Assembly: GCF_000764305.2 (NCBI RefSeq)
Contig: NW_025944285.1
Span: forward strand, 22,033 to 86,032
From: Hyalella azteca
Taxonomy: Eukaryota > Arthropoda > Malacostraca > Amphipoda > Hyalellidae
DNA length: 64,000 bases
Direction: 5' to 3'
Shown: piece by piece, positions 50,116-62,659 of the stretch
How positions within the stretch are numbered: the first letter of the stretch is position 1
Layout of the letters: each line of letters opens with the position of its first letter
Notes under the pieces: model-generated
What the model was told of the DNA's origin: nothing
Database searches by the model: none
What the model saw: only the letters and a program-made list of their open reading frames with translations
Translations under genes and position numbers: made by a program

Positions 50116-51427
50116 TATAGATCAAATTAAAGGACCAAGTGGCAATTATAGTGCCAGCCTCTAAAAATTTTTTATTCAAGTTTTATCCTCATAATTTTTG
50201 AAAGAATTCACAAACCAACCACATTGAAATTTGTACCAAACTTTAAGGCTTCTAATATTGTCAAAGCTCAAAAATGGTCAGGCTTGTAGTGCCAATTTTA
50301 ACTAAAAAGCTAAATTATTCAGAATTGAAAAACAGACATGCTGAATTAGCTAACAACCAAGTTGAAATTAATCATAGGAATAAAAGTTAAGCAAGCCTAA
50401 CATTATATAATTGAAATAAGTGGTGAAATTCATTTCTGTCGCATAATGGCAAGAAATGCTGTAACAGCATATAAGAATTTAGACAAAATTGTAAAACTAT
50501 GCATGGATTTTGACATGGAGACATCTGGTGGTCACTCTTGATTTCATGTCATAGTGATGGTCTTTTATAGCTAGAGCAAGTTACAGGACATAATAATATC
50601 ATCAAAAAATTTCAATGGGTGGGTTATTCTGCAACTCACATTGTGGGTTGTATTTAGAGGCCAGCACTACATACACATATCATTTAGTGAGTAGTTCTAT
50701 TGTAAACCAAATTAATGTTTTTCTTTCAAGAGGACTGTAATATTTTTGAAGATAATGAACAAAAAACATCAAAAATGCAGAAATCGTAGTGTATGAGAAG
50801 TTCACAAAAAAATAAAAAATAAATAAGGGATCAATTTAGTTCATTTTATATTTCATTTTATGAAACTGCAGTGTGCAAATTAGCTTAACCTACAATTAAA
50901 ATGATTAACATACTGTTAACATTGGGCCAACATAGAATGGTTGGTTCACACCAAAGTTCATTTCTTCAACACTGTTCAAAATTAATTCAAAGAATTGCCC
51001 AAAAGTTATGGGGAACTCAAAAAACTCACAATATGGACTTTGGTATGAAGAAAATATTTAGTGGTCACTTTGCTTATATGGCCATTGGGCTTAAATTGCC
51101 TATAGAACCGGGCTGAGGACCTAGTTCTAATCAATTGGGTGTTTTTTTTCGACCAAAATTGATGTTTGCTAAAAAGCCAGATATTTATGAAGTTTGATGA
51201 CAATACTAACCAGAATCTTAAATATGAGGGCCCATTTTCCAATTGCATGGAATTTCAAATTGACTCTTCGTGAACATAATTATTTCTACAAATTTGTGCC
51301 TTTGCTTGGGACTGGAGAGTTGGCCAATAGATGAGCCAAACATTCTTACGCTTGAGTATTCACCAATGCAATAGCTCTTAAATAATTTGATCAGTGCCTA
51401 CACAAGCACTTTCTTACATGTGGAATG
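50116..51427. other. Spacer between inverted elements L and R
   Basis: 1.3 kb of AT-rich sequence without recognised gene or element ends. It would form the loop if the pair were transcribed through. Confidence 0.5.
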
Positions 51428-53566
51428 CCGTCAAACAGAGTAAAAGGGGACGGGCGGGGTAAATCGGGTCCCACATTTCGTAGAAATGTTTTAGAAGCTA
51501 AACTAATCAAAATATTGCAAAACTAAAAATAGTGGCGTAAACTTCAACATTTGTGCAATTTTGGTAAAGTACCTCTGCTAAGGTCTGGAGCAAAAAAAAT
51601 ATTCACCATATTAAATTATTTTACTTACATAAAAGTTGCAACCAAGTGTCAGCTTGAAAACATAATTGTCCTATCTCGTTCAAAAAAAAAAAAAATGGCA
51701 GCCATTTTTGCACAGCGGGGCTACTAGAGACACCTCCCCAGGGTAATTAGAGACACCCTTAAAAATGCAATTACAGTAGAACCTCAGTTAGCAGAGGTTC
51801 CAGTTAACAAAAAATTGATTAACAACAAAGAATTTTACATTTACCTCCCTCATGGAAAAAAATTCACTTATCAAAAAATTAGTGCATCATCGGTCGTCAC
51901 AAAATTGTACATAAAATGCTATACCGTAAAATGGGGTAACTTTGACCACTTTTGTTTTTTCAACAAAAACCCCCAAAACTCAAAAATGAATTGACATAGA
52001 AAAATTTTGTCAATGGCCATCAAAGGCCTAATACTGAGGCTACATAACACAATAGAAAGATTTAAAAAGTTTGCATATCAAATAGGTTAAAAAATTAATA
52101 ATGAGACCCACAAAAAAGAGCTATCATTTAAAGCCTGTCGGAGTACCCCCTCCAATTTTTTCATTTATTGGTAAAATAACTCCAGGTTTTGATGCATTGT
52201 AGTAGAACTCTTCTAGTTACATATGCAAAAGACAAATTTTAGGGAAGAGTCATAGTTTGCAAATGGATGGCGCTGCCCCCCAATGGGGGAACTTTGACCA
52301 CCTAATGGCAGCCGTGATGGGGTAACATTAAGTTACCCCATTAAAATTAAGTTAAAATTACCATAGGTACCTATATAACATATTTTATGTTTGAAACGCC
52401 TATTAATGTTTTTTCTTTATGTTTCAGACTCTACAGAGTCTTATATATAGTAATTTTAACTCAATTTCCAAACCGGTCAATGTTACCCCGTCACGGCTGC
52501 CATTAGGTGGTCACATTTCGTCCATTGGGGAGCAGCACCCCCCATTTGCAAACTATGACACTTTCCTAAAATTTGTCCTTTGCATATGTAACTAGAAGAG
52601 TTCTACTACAATGCACCACAACCTGGAGTTAATTGGAGTTATTTTACCAAAAAATAAAATTGATTTTACCACCCGGTCAAAGAAACCCCAAGAGCTGGGG
52701 TAACAAAGACCATCACTTTTTTTGAAGTTACATCAAAACTGTGAGAGGCAGGAGCCAGCAATTTCTGGTGAGTAAAGCTAGAGTATAGACCTGTATTATG
52801 CAAGTTTCAATTTAAGTTTAACCTATCTAGTAAAAAAATGGCATCATTTTGAAAAAAAAAGTGGTCAAAGTTTTTTACGGTATATAGAATTGTGCACCGG
52901 GCATCATAGAATGAAAAGTAATTGACCTAAACTATGATTTATTTCTCCAAAACATATGATGGTTGTCACTAAAACATTTTTTTCTGTTTCAGGTATGTTC
53001 TTCACAATCTTTTTTGTTATAGTGAAATCACTTGACTGAATTAAAATTGTGCAAAATTACAAACCATCCTATAAGCTTACAGATACAGAAGAAATGCTAC
53101 ATGGCTGCTTGCAGTGGACAATCTCGCTGTCAATGCTCAATGGCATGTCCATGGATACAGTAATATCACATTAATAATACAGTAATTAATGAATAGGATC
53201 AATAAAGGAAAAACAAGTAAAAATCACAGAAAATGTCATTTATTTTACATCTACATCATTTACAATGAAAGAGGAGGACTTCAAAGTACTGTTAGTAATG
53301 GATGAGTACACTCTGCATGCTTCAAACGTTTTAAAATTAACTTTTATTGCAAGTGTCCTGGATTAACCCGTTCCCAGGGGTAAATCAAGACGGTTCTATT
53401 TTGCGTCTGGCACCTTACAAATAGCATATGGAATTTTTCAAGATGCCATTGGATAGCCCTTGCAAAGTGCTATAAAATGAGACTAAACTTCTTTCTGAAA
53501 TGTTTCATGGTAATAAGTTATTAACAAAAAATGCTCAAAACCGTCCCTTTTTACCCCGTTTGACGG
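51428..53566. mobile_element. TIR element, inverted-pair member R, split
   Basis: This is the inverted copy of element L: CCGTCAAACAGAGTAAAAGG at the left and CCGTCAAACGGGGTAAAAAG (reverse complement) at the right end, next to TA. A 957-bp foldback element interrupts it at 51924-52880. Matching stretches include the CATCATCGGTCGTCACAAAA block and the blocks near TTTACATCTACATCATTTAC. Confidence 0.75.
51924..52880. mobile_element. Foldback element at a TA site
   Basis: The ends CCGTAAAATGGGGTAACTTT and, inverted, CCGTAAAAAACTTTGACCAC are flanked by TA (51922-51923, 52881-52882). The interior is itself a long palindrome centred near 52380, with blocks such as ATGGCAGCCGTGA against TCACGGCTGCCAT. 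Element L has the uninterrupted site (CAAAGATAGAATTG in reverse complement), which confirms insertion. Confidence 0.85.
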
Positions 53567-55561
53567 TACCGTCCTTGAAAATTATATTCTTACCTAAAAT
53601 TCCTTAAGATGATTCTTAATACTCAATCAAAGTTATCAAAATTTCTCGCAATTCCCATTTGGTTTTTACCTATTGTTCATGATACACAAGTTTTGACTCA
53701 TAATTGCACTGGACTGCCTGCCACAGGGGCACCTATTGTCATTTGGCTCAAGAAATTGATGGTCAAAAATACAACTACGTAGCTGCCAAATTAGACCTAC
53801 AGAGAATATTACTTGAATATTATTGGAAAGTTCATCCATTGTCCCATCATTCTTCAGGCTCAGGATTGGAAAAGTTGTTTAACATCAATATCTGAACTTC
53901 AAGCACATATATATTATCGGTATGAGCTAAGTCTTGTTGCTCAACCATGCACTTTTCTTGGCAAATAAATCATTCAGATGAACAAATATGCAATTCACAT
54001 GTGAACAAATCTGACTTACTCTACTCCCTAGCACCATCCAAGAATATCTAAACTTGTTTTGTGCCCTGACCTCCCAGTAATCCAGGTGACATAATTCATT
54101 ATTTAAAAAGGAGTAAATGGTAAGGATCTTCCGACAATACAGAAAATTTCCTAATTATTACTGAAATCTCGTGGCTCAAAAATCATATTTTCAATACATT
54201 TGGATTGGAATTTCACAGCTTGATGGTTCACTTCAGTCAACAATTATGTGTATACATATAGCTAGTATATAATTAATCAACCAGGAATCACATCATTTAC
54301 AATTTACATGGCTCCAACAATGGCAGGAAAGCAGTGAATGTATTTGGGCGAGTAGATTCATTTCATTCAATGGCTCCATGCAGCAGCAATGTCTGCCTAG
54401 TCACTAGGTAATTTAAGCATTCTCTATAATGACTTCCAAGACAGTCACCTTCACTTATAAACCTCAACATATCAGCTAAGAAGCCAACGTAGCAAATGCA
54501 AGATTCACTCTCCCATACCCACCCCACCATAGGTTGCTTGGCCACAGTGACATGTAATACACTGAGTAATAGACTTGTACAGTAGGGGTGGGCCAAACAA
54601 AAAACTTTCAATTGCTAACATTGCTCTTTATTGCACTATTGGCTTCACCCACTTCATTTGCTTAGCGTGGAATTGAGGAGTATATAATATACAAACAAGT
54701 GCACATTTCATTTAGGATATATAAATTTTTTATAGGCTAGTTTTCTTTCATCTCAATTACTAAGCTCATATACACCAAGCTGATAGTAGCAGTAGCATGA
54801 CAGTTGTAAAGTTGCAAGTAGCATTGAGAGTAGTACAGCAGACAGCAGCTATGGCTGTCCCTATGATGCTAGAATGAAATACTCCTACTCAAGAATGAAA
54901 TTTTGCAGCTCCAAAGTGACAAATTTTTTAACTATTGAGAAAATTACACCTTGTAGCTAATCATGCAGTTTTATTCAAATTAAGGAGGAGAATTCCATCT
55001 AGCAAGAATCTTGCAGCTCCACAAATAGCATGAAATCTTGATGGCAGCTCAGATGGAAGATATATTCCATGCCAGCAATAGCACAATATATATTGTCAAT
55101 TACACTCATGGCCACAATTGACAAAAACACTCCCCACTCTAAGCCTCCAAGACTTGGGCCTAGCTTCCTCAGAGGGGTGCGCAACCGTGCAACACCAATT
55201 TTTTGCACCAATAAGCCCTGAATCAAACGCCTTGGATCTCTCTGGACCTACACCAATCAGCCGTGCACCACCCAGCTTTGTCCTCTTCTGGCCTTGACCA
55301 CCACCTGCCGTGCACCACCAGGCCGCGGATCGAATATGACTTCCGGGCATTGTTAAATTACGTAATTTTACGTTCACCGCATCTGAGGTTAGGTTTCAGA
55401 TAGCATAGTTCTGTTCCAAAATTTATCGTCCTTCGACAAGTGGCCGTTCGACCGAGGGCTGGTTCAACCCACAGCCTAGATACGGACAGCTTGAAGTGTG
55501 GAGGGCTACGTTCTGGAAGGCAGGAATCATGAAGGGCCATTACATCCAGGGCAGTGGTGGT
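53567..55561. other. Stretch without a recognisable gene
   Basis: Minus-strand frames of 60-93 codons at 54999-55540 come from a GC-richer patch (55120-55520). They carry no recognised motif or exon structure. Confidence 0.4.
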
Positions 55562-55700
55562 CTTTGGCAGGCGACCCCCTCAGAAACCTATTCTATGACT
55601 TTCCATAACCTGAAATGAAATTCAATGACTTTCCAGGCCTGGAAAATGAAAAATCAAATTTCATGATTTTACGGGTTTTCCATGACTGGTACGAACCCTG
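55562..55700. mobile_element. Palindromic hAT-like fragment
   Basis: The palindrome is centred on CCAGGCCTGG (about 55635-55645) with ATGACTTTCCA/TGGAAAA arms. Its right end, ACGAACCCTG, is the reverse complement of a CAGGGTTCG-type terminus common in hAT-like miniature elements. The left end is degraded. Confidence 0.6.
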
Positions 55701-56499
55701 CTTTAGGTACTGGCACAAGGCTGGAAAAGTTCTATTTTTCTTTGCTGAAATATCAGGGCTCTTAATATCATATAATTTCAGTAGATGTAAAATAACATGG
55801 CTTTAATGTCTCGTATTTTTGTTCAATTGGAAAAATTGCGGTTAATGCTTTGCAAACATGTCATTTGATACAATTTTAAACGTCCGCAATGATGGCACAA
55901 TCCGAATTACTTCAATGCTCCTGGCCAAAATTTCCTGCAGAAATTGAAGCAGAATGTAATAACATGTCAAACAAAACATTTCCTTGAAGATCGCATAGCT
56001 GCAGTCACGTCAGAGTGGTCAGACTGCATTATCATGTTCTCAGTTGCCACTTAAGTTAAGACAAATGCAAGTTTTGCTGTTGACTTTTAGGGTAAATTAG
56101 AGATATGGTGTAACACGTGCACAGACTGTAAATAAGTTTGTGGCTTGTAAATGGCGTTTCATGGCTGAGATATGGAATTCACGGCTCAGAAAAATGAAAT
56201 CATGTCTCAAAGAAATGGAATCACAGCTGGCAAATCCATAAAACCACAGCTTGAAAAATCCAGTCCAAGCTCACCAATCTAGCATTCCATGTCTGTACAG
56301 ACAGGATGCTAGATTTGAGTTTCCCTAATTATGAATAAAATCATGCCACCCCTAATGCAGTGTAGTGTTAGCCATTTGCGACTTTTATTTTGTAATAAAA
56401 TTATGATTTACCTTTACCTTGGCAACACCGGTAGGAAGTTAACGTCGCGCACAGAATTTTCTCGTTAGTCATTATTGTTCGGCTGATCCCCGTTGCAGG
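55701..56499. other. Stretch without a recognisable gene; short palindrome
   Basis: Apart from a near-perfect palindrome at 56277-56318 (AATCTAGCAT ... ATGCTAGATT around CTGTACAG), nothing is recognised. Confidence 0.5.
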
Positions 56500-56776
56500 T
56501 TAGTGGGGACCGTCTAACCTAAAATTTTCAATTTAGGCGTTTTCCACTTTTTGGGCTCATCTTAAAGCTCACTTTTCAACGCATTCAACGGTACCAGAAT
56601 CATCCCTGTGCGTCAAAAAATGATTTCGTGACAGCTTCCCAAAGAAGGGCAGTTTTTAGGCCCTTTAACAAATGTCTATGGGATAATTTTACGTTTGAAT
56701 GTGAAGTTTCATGATGATCGGATAATAACTTTAGGAGTTATAGGCTATCTCCAATTTAGGTTAGACGGTCCCCTTA
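56500..56776. mobile_element. 277-bp TIR element
   Basis: The terminal inverted repeats are TTAGTGGGGACCGTCTAACC at the left and, inverted, TTAAGGGGACCGTCTAACCT at the right. They continue into CTAAA and enclose a non-coding interior. The TTA/TTAA at both ends may be the target duplication. Confidence 0.75.
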
Positions 56777-57882
56777 AGCTCTAATAGGTTCATTTTTGTT
56801 GTCTGAATAATTGTTATATTGTATTATTATTTCTCTTCATTTATTTTCAACAACAATCATTTATTGGATTCAATCTTCAACAGATACGCAAGTTGCCATG
56901 GGTATTATTTCTTTACACTTTTTCCATCTTAATACTTATATTCAAAGCCCACCTTCTTGTTGATTTGTCTTGCAGTAAAATCTCAGTTCCAGTCTCTTTC
57001 ATTTCCATTCTTGTTTTACTGTGTGGGTAATGTTGTCACTTACCCCACAGCAGTACAAAAAAATATTCAATACTAATTCCATCTAGCAAATCTTCCAGTT
57101 TTGAAAATAGCAGGAATCCAGGAAAGCCAGTCTTAGCCTGTCACTCTATACATGGTGTCATAGGGACTTGAAGCAGATATTATAGAATCACTTCATTTTT
57201 GATTTCCTCACCTAATCAAGATTTAAACCAACATCTCATTCTCATGTATGAAGTATGATAATGATGGACAGTAATTACTTGCTAGTCAACTTGCAGGACT
57301 CCAAATTCAAAAATGAACTAGAGCTGCTGAAGAACAAAAAATGTTCTCCTTTGTCAGTAATGCTAACAGTGACAATGCATATGAGTATGACCATTATGAC
57401 CGGCTTGACCGCAGTGTGGAATTCTAGAGGGATATTAAATTAACCAGGACACTCAGGTCAGAAAGCATATTTGAAAGCACTAAACAGGACCTGAAAGCTT
57501 GGAAAGTCCAGGAACTTCCTAGGTAGGCTACTTTCAGTCCATTGTATACATATCCTATCCCTTTCCAGCTGTTATTGGTAGATTGGATGGGTCATCGGAT
57601 TGTGATGTCATCCTTTCCAGGCTAAAATTTCAGCTGTAATTGGCTGTGCCCAAAAGCCCTGCCCTCAGGCCTCAAATATGGTATAGCTATATAAGCTATG
57701 TGCTACAGTACTGGTTAACTCAATATAGTCAGATGGGGTAAGACAGGACCAAAATCACTAACAGGCATGTAGCATCTATACCAGGAATAACTAAAAAAAT
57801 CCTAAACTTATCATAAGGTGTGGTTATGCAATGGGCTTCAAAGCTATAACTCAGACGTTTTGCATCTAACATAGTTTTCTGT
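56777..57882. other. Stretch without a recognisable gene
   Basis: No supported gene or repeat end is seen. Confidence 0.4.
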
Positions 57883-58284
57883 CAGGGTTGGCAATGATTA
57901 AATCAAAATGATTAAATCATGTGATTAAATCACTTGATTTTTTTATAAAAAAATCATGATTTTTTTATTTTTTTGATTTTTTTGATTTTTTCATATATTT
58001 AAATATATGAGTAGCAGTCTTTAATTTATATTGAGGTAATGTTATTCATGATTTAGTATAAATGTACTATGAATGATAAATTGGTATATAAACTTGTTGC
58101 CTTTAGTGTGTATTAGGTTCCAATAAATTGAATGTTTTTGGTACAGAGGCATCAAGTGTGCAATACATTGTACGTAGCTAGCAGCTTAGCTAATTCTTAT
58201 AAGGCTATAAGTAGTCTTCAACTATTTAACTATTTGTTATATATTGATTACAATATACAATTTGAATGTGTTAGCTAGCTTATT

Positions 58285-59036
58285 CAGGGTGGGGCAGAAC
58301 TGATTGAACAGTTTTGAGGCAAAATAAAAGGGTAATGGAGGTACATAAAGAAGAAAGTTTATTTTCCTCAAGATTAGCATAACATACCATTTAAAATACT
58401 TATGTTTTGAAAACAATATCAGGAAGATGGTGTTTGTTAGTTGCATCACACTGTTGGAGACTTGGAGTCGTTCTCAGAAGTTTCCTACCTCAGGTTCAAA
58501 CAAATGGCAAGGTATGGCCATAACCTCTGCTACAATATCTGTTCCCTTAGCTGTGGTAGGGTGTGAGGGTGACTTTTGAACACCCTCTCTTTTAGATGTC
58601 CCCAAAGAAAGAAATTGCAAATGCTCATATCAGGTGACCTCGCAGGCCACTGTAAATCACCCCTCCGAGTCTGGGAACATGCGTTTCAAAACATTGAGTG
58701 ACATTCGGCCTGTGTGAGCTGAAGCCTCATCCTGCTGGAACCACACGTCTCCCAATGCTTCATTTTTAACAATGTTCACCATCATGGGCTGCAAGAAATT
58801 TTGCAACATTGTAGCATAGCGATCGGAATTTACTGTTACGATTACTCCCTCCTCTGAGAACGACTCCAACAGTGTGTTGCAGCTAATGGCCCCCATCTTC
58901 GAGATATTGTTTTCAAAACATAAGTATTCTAAATGGTATGTTATGCTAACCTCTAGGAAAATAAACTTTCTTCTTTATGTACCTACATTACTCTTATTTT
59001 ACTTCAAAACTGCTCAATCGGTTCACCCCCACCCTG
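58285..59036 (-). mobile_element. Decayed Tc1/mariner element, long TIRs
   Basis: The terminal inverted repeats are about 140 bases and begin CAGGGTGG. They include matching blocks around CATAACATACCATTT and AAGAAGAAAGTTTATTTTCC. Between them lies a remnant transposase on the minus strand. Confidence 0.85.
58490..58896 (-). pseudogene. Tc1/mariner-type transposase fragment
   Basis: A DDE/D transposase piece inside the nested mariner-type element. The first part reads VTVNSDRYATMLQNFL and DVWFQQDEASAHTG, the second-Asp region of the catalytic core. After a frameshift near 58655 the next frame reads LQWPARSPDMSICNFFLWGH, the third acidic region, then meets a stop near 58535. The N-terminal DNA-binding part is missing, so it cannot encode an active enzyme. 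Confidence 0.88.
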
Positions 59037-59979
59037 TATATTGAAAGGTTGAGATTGTATTAACCTTTTGGGCAATTAGAAAGATTTTCCACCCTAATAC
59101 GAATATTCTTATTAAAATATTTGATTTCAATCTTTAAATATGTGAATTTAAAACTAGAAACAAAACAATTACAATTATAAGACTATATATAAAATATTTA
59201 AATGCAGCGAATGGATATAAAATATTTGAATTGTGCACATGTTTATTTCAAACTGTATTAGATTTTTTCATAACTCAAGTCTTGTTTCAAGTCGTATGAG
59301 GTTTGTTTGGTTATCGTTCAGTTTATGTTTAGTATTTTAGTATAGTATAGTTTAGTATTTATAGTTTTATGTTTAGTATTTAGTATGTTTAGTTTAGTTT
59401 TATGTTTAGTATTTATAGTCTGAATTAAATGGGAACAGTGCAGTCAGTCACTCAGTCATTTCTAGTCGGTGTGTATAGAGGGTAGAGTCTGGTAGATTTA
59501 TATGACATAAAACTAGTAGATCTATTGATGGTGCTGTGCACTGTGCTATCAGCTACCTATTTGTAATGTGACTCTTCAATGTTTAGAAGATCTGCATTCC
59601 TGAAGTGTTTTTGTATATTGAAGCCTGTTAAATGGTCAATATTTAGCTCATTACCTTGCTCCATACAAACTTTACAAAGCTAATGAATAGACTTACCAAT
59701 AATTGTTTACCCAAAAATCCCCAAGTGGTAAACATCACCTTGGCCTGTTGGCCATTATTGAAGGCAATAAGTGCCCTTTTTAGCCATCCATTATGATCCA
59801 TATACTGTTATTGTTAGTAGGCTAATTGCAACTTAAAAAATAACACTTCAAAAAGACAAAAAAGTTGAAAAAATCAAAAAAATCAAATAAATCAAAAAAA
59901 TCATGAAAAAATAAAAAAAATCATTGATTTTTGATTTTTTTTGATTTTATTAAAAAAATCAAAAAAATAGCCAACCCTG

Positions 59980-60855
59980 AAATAAATGAAGGAATCTCAA
60001 TTATAACCACATCTTGGTCAGTGAATAGTTCTTTTTATGTTTTGCTCAGCTGCAATTAGCAAATGCTGCCACTATGTAGAAATGAGTTCTAGAATTCTTC
60101 AGAATTCTAGAAATGGTGGTTCATATATATTACTTATGATCCATAAAGGCCAGTGTTATGAACAAAAAATTCAAGGCTAAAAAATTGAAATGTTAAAAAA
60201 TTTGAGAAAAAATCATACTCATGCCTTCAATGCCATATGCCATAAATCACTTGAAATTTCAAACAGATGCATAAAAAATTAAATTAGACTGATAAAATTG
60301 CTGGACAGGCAACATGTTTAAATTTGTATATCTTCAGTCCCCTGGCAGATAGCAGGGAGAAAAGCAGTATGCAGCTCTGCAAAGGTAAGCTCTGTCATTG
60401 GGTCATGTAATAATGGAGACCATATTTGGTGCACCTCAGTTATGGTTGAAATTAGTCATTATTTCTGGCAATGTTTACCAGGTGAAGACACGCATGCTAT
60501 GGCTCACATTAGTGAGCAATGTGCGCAAGTAATCTCTTAGCTTTGAGTCATAATTGCTTTGCTGTAATTGCTTATGTTTTCCGTGAATGATGTATATTAT
60601 GCATAGGAATGACAATGGAAAGAGTTGGACGACCAGTCCAGGTGTTCATCATCCCGATCAAATTGTGGGCATTTACATTGTTTGTTCAGTCATATTTACC
60701 TCGTATAGATTATTCATCATATATATTGTCGTGTGCTTCTGTTCATTTGAATCTTTTTCAGAATTAACACTGCTTACAATAATATGTTTTTCTGTAAATT
60801 GTACAGTTGATTGTTCTCATTTTCAACTATATTCTTTTTCTTTCACATTAGCATC
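59980..60855. other. Stretch without a recognisable gene
   Basis: A 92-codon plus-strand frame at 60587-60865 is hydrophobic and AT-driven, with no recognised domain. Confidence 0.4.
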
Positions 60856-61032
60856 ATGGATATAAATTTTTATGGGATGGAGGTCAATGAAATTTCAGAT
60901 ACAGATGCTGAGATTCATTCTAGAAATAAAAGCTGCAGTGATGAATCAGAACAAGAGTTTGTCACAACTGGTTCCAGTTCTAACAGCTGTACTGAAGAAC
61001 TTCCAGAAAATCTTAGCAGAACCTCCATCTGA
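60856..61032 (+). CDS. Candidate acidic coding exon, unrecognised
   Basis: A possible acceptor (TTTCACATTAG) is followed six bases later by ATG. The frame gives an acidic, serine-rich peptide (VNEISDTDAEIHSRNKSCSD, ESEQEFVTTGSSSN) and stops at 61032, just before a transposable-element copy begins at about 61048. Such acidic leaders occur in some transposase N-termini, but no domain is recognised. Truncation by the element is possible. Confidence 0.3.
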   Translation: MDINFYGMEVNEISDTDAEIHSRNKSCSDESEQEFVTTGSSSNSCTEELPENLSRTSI

Positions 61033-61047
61033 GAATGAAGATAACAA

Positions 61048-61665
61048 AATTGCTGAATTCCGACACTGTGTGTGACTAAATGCGGCATATAGTGAGACTA
61101 ATTCCAACAGCGCTTCAAAATCGTAATTCCTAATTCCAACACCCTTGCATTGGAATTCCGACACCCTGTGCAAGCTGTGTCAGAATATGACACCCTGTGT
61201 CACGGCTGTGTGTAGTAATTCTGAGTAATTTCTGACACATGTCAGAATTAGTTTTAATGTGTCTAAAACTGTTTCTTAAATTAACCATCTATTGATTTAT
61301 TTACCACTCATAATCAGCATATTCAAGTAAACTTAAAGGATTCCTAATTTATTCACAGACTTATTTAAAAGTCTCAAACCATAATATTCTTTCTACACCA
61401 ACAGTTTATCACTATTTGGTAGAGCAAGGTCAACTATCAACTTTGGCTGTTTCGATGTTCTCATCGGGTGACGTGGACTTTTGCTCCGAGGATCTAAAAA
61501 TTTTCCCGCCAGACCTAGTGTTTTGCGGAAATATTGCGTGCAATAGTATGACGTCACTATTTCAACCATCTACACATGGGTGGAACTAAGACAAAGCTTA
61601 ATATAAAGGAAAAAGTTGAGATGTGTCAGAATTACCCACAGCGTCGGAATATGGTGCGTTTACCC
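61048..61665. mobile_element. TAGGGTAAA-family element, left inverted copy
   Basis: This is the reverse complement of most of the element at 62662-63472. Its right end (TATGGTGCGTTTACCC, then TA) is intact. The other end stops at about 61048 (GCTGAATTC) without a terminal repeat. GAATTCCGACA-type motifs recur. Confidence 0.8.
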
Positions 61666-61667
61666 TA

Positions 61668-62659
61668 TCCATTTATCTGCAATAACCTGTCAAGAGATAG
61701 CTATTAATTGCTCCTACTCAATAATAGATAGCTAACTTATTGCTCTGATAACTTAAAAAGGCTTCATAAAATAGAACATTCTTGCAAAAACTGACAATTA
61801 CAAAGCAGAGTAAAGTTCCAACAAGTTTGGTGCAAAGTATCTCTCAAGCAAGAAATACCTGCTAAATAAATTATAATTTGGATATAAACTTTACTTGAAA
61901 ACCAATCACTCCAAGCCTTGCAGGGATCAGTATTGGAGTGACAATTATAGCCAAATTTAAATTTATTTAGCAAGTATTTATAACAAGAGAGATGCTTCAT
62001 TGCTTCAAAGTTTCTTAATGTTAACAGTATTGAAATCCATGCAGAAATGTAATTTTTAATATTTTTTAGGCTGAATTAGGTTCCCAAGGACTTAAAATCA
62101 GACTTTGTTAAGATCTTACACTTTCAAATTTTCTGATAAAGCTGCTACAGCTGCTGGCACAGCTTGCTGCCAACACAATGTTGGACCATCCCTTTTGTTA
62201 ATTTAGTATGCAGTTCTCTTTAGTTTGTTTGGGAAGGTGCTAGTGTGTTGTGCAGTGGACTGTAAAGAACCATTGATCTGTTCAATATTTTATATGAGAA
62301 AGTTCTTTAATATTACCTATAGAATTGCTCTTTGCCCATCATTTTCCATCATTTAACTATGATTTATCTATCATACAATGAATGCATCAATGAACGCACC
62401 TGCACCATTCATTTTTTCATTGTTCATATATTTATCATTAATTTTTTATCCATTATTTGTTCGTCATAGTGGAATTTATTCTGTTCAATTCTGCCTTTTG
62501 CCCGAGTTTTGCTTAATTTATACCATTCACATCTCTCAATCACACCCATTTTACATCCCCCAACCCACCTGCAGTCAAGCGTGGGAAACAGCTAACTTTG
62601 GGGCCCCAACTAGAACTTTCCTGTCACTTTCAGAACTGCAAGACTTCTGCCAGATGAAT
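61668..62659. other. Spacer between inverted copies
   Basis: About 1 kb of AT-rich sequence with no recognised gene. Confidence 0.45.

Larger units (their letters stand above)
57883..59979. mobile_element. hAT-like non-autonomous element
   Basis: The ends are CAGGGTTGGCAATGATTAAA and, inverted, CAGGGTTGGCTATTTTTTTG. Both run into arrays of GATTAAATC/GATTTTTT motifs. Matching 8-base target duplications were not found (TTTTCTGT and AAATAAAT flank it), so the hAT assignment rests on the termini. A mariner-type element is nested inside. Confidence 0.6.

Noticed and set aside
54999..55540. Small gene in the GC-rich patch
   Set aside because: Three overlapping short frames lack splice support or motifs; base composition alone explains them.
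58657..58896. Functional transposase gene
   Set aside because: It is frameshifted before the third acidic residue, has a later stop, and lacks the DNA-binding part.
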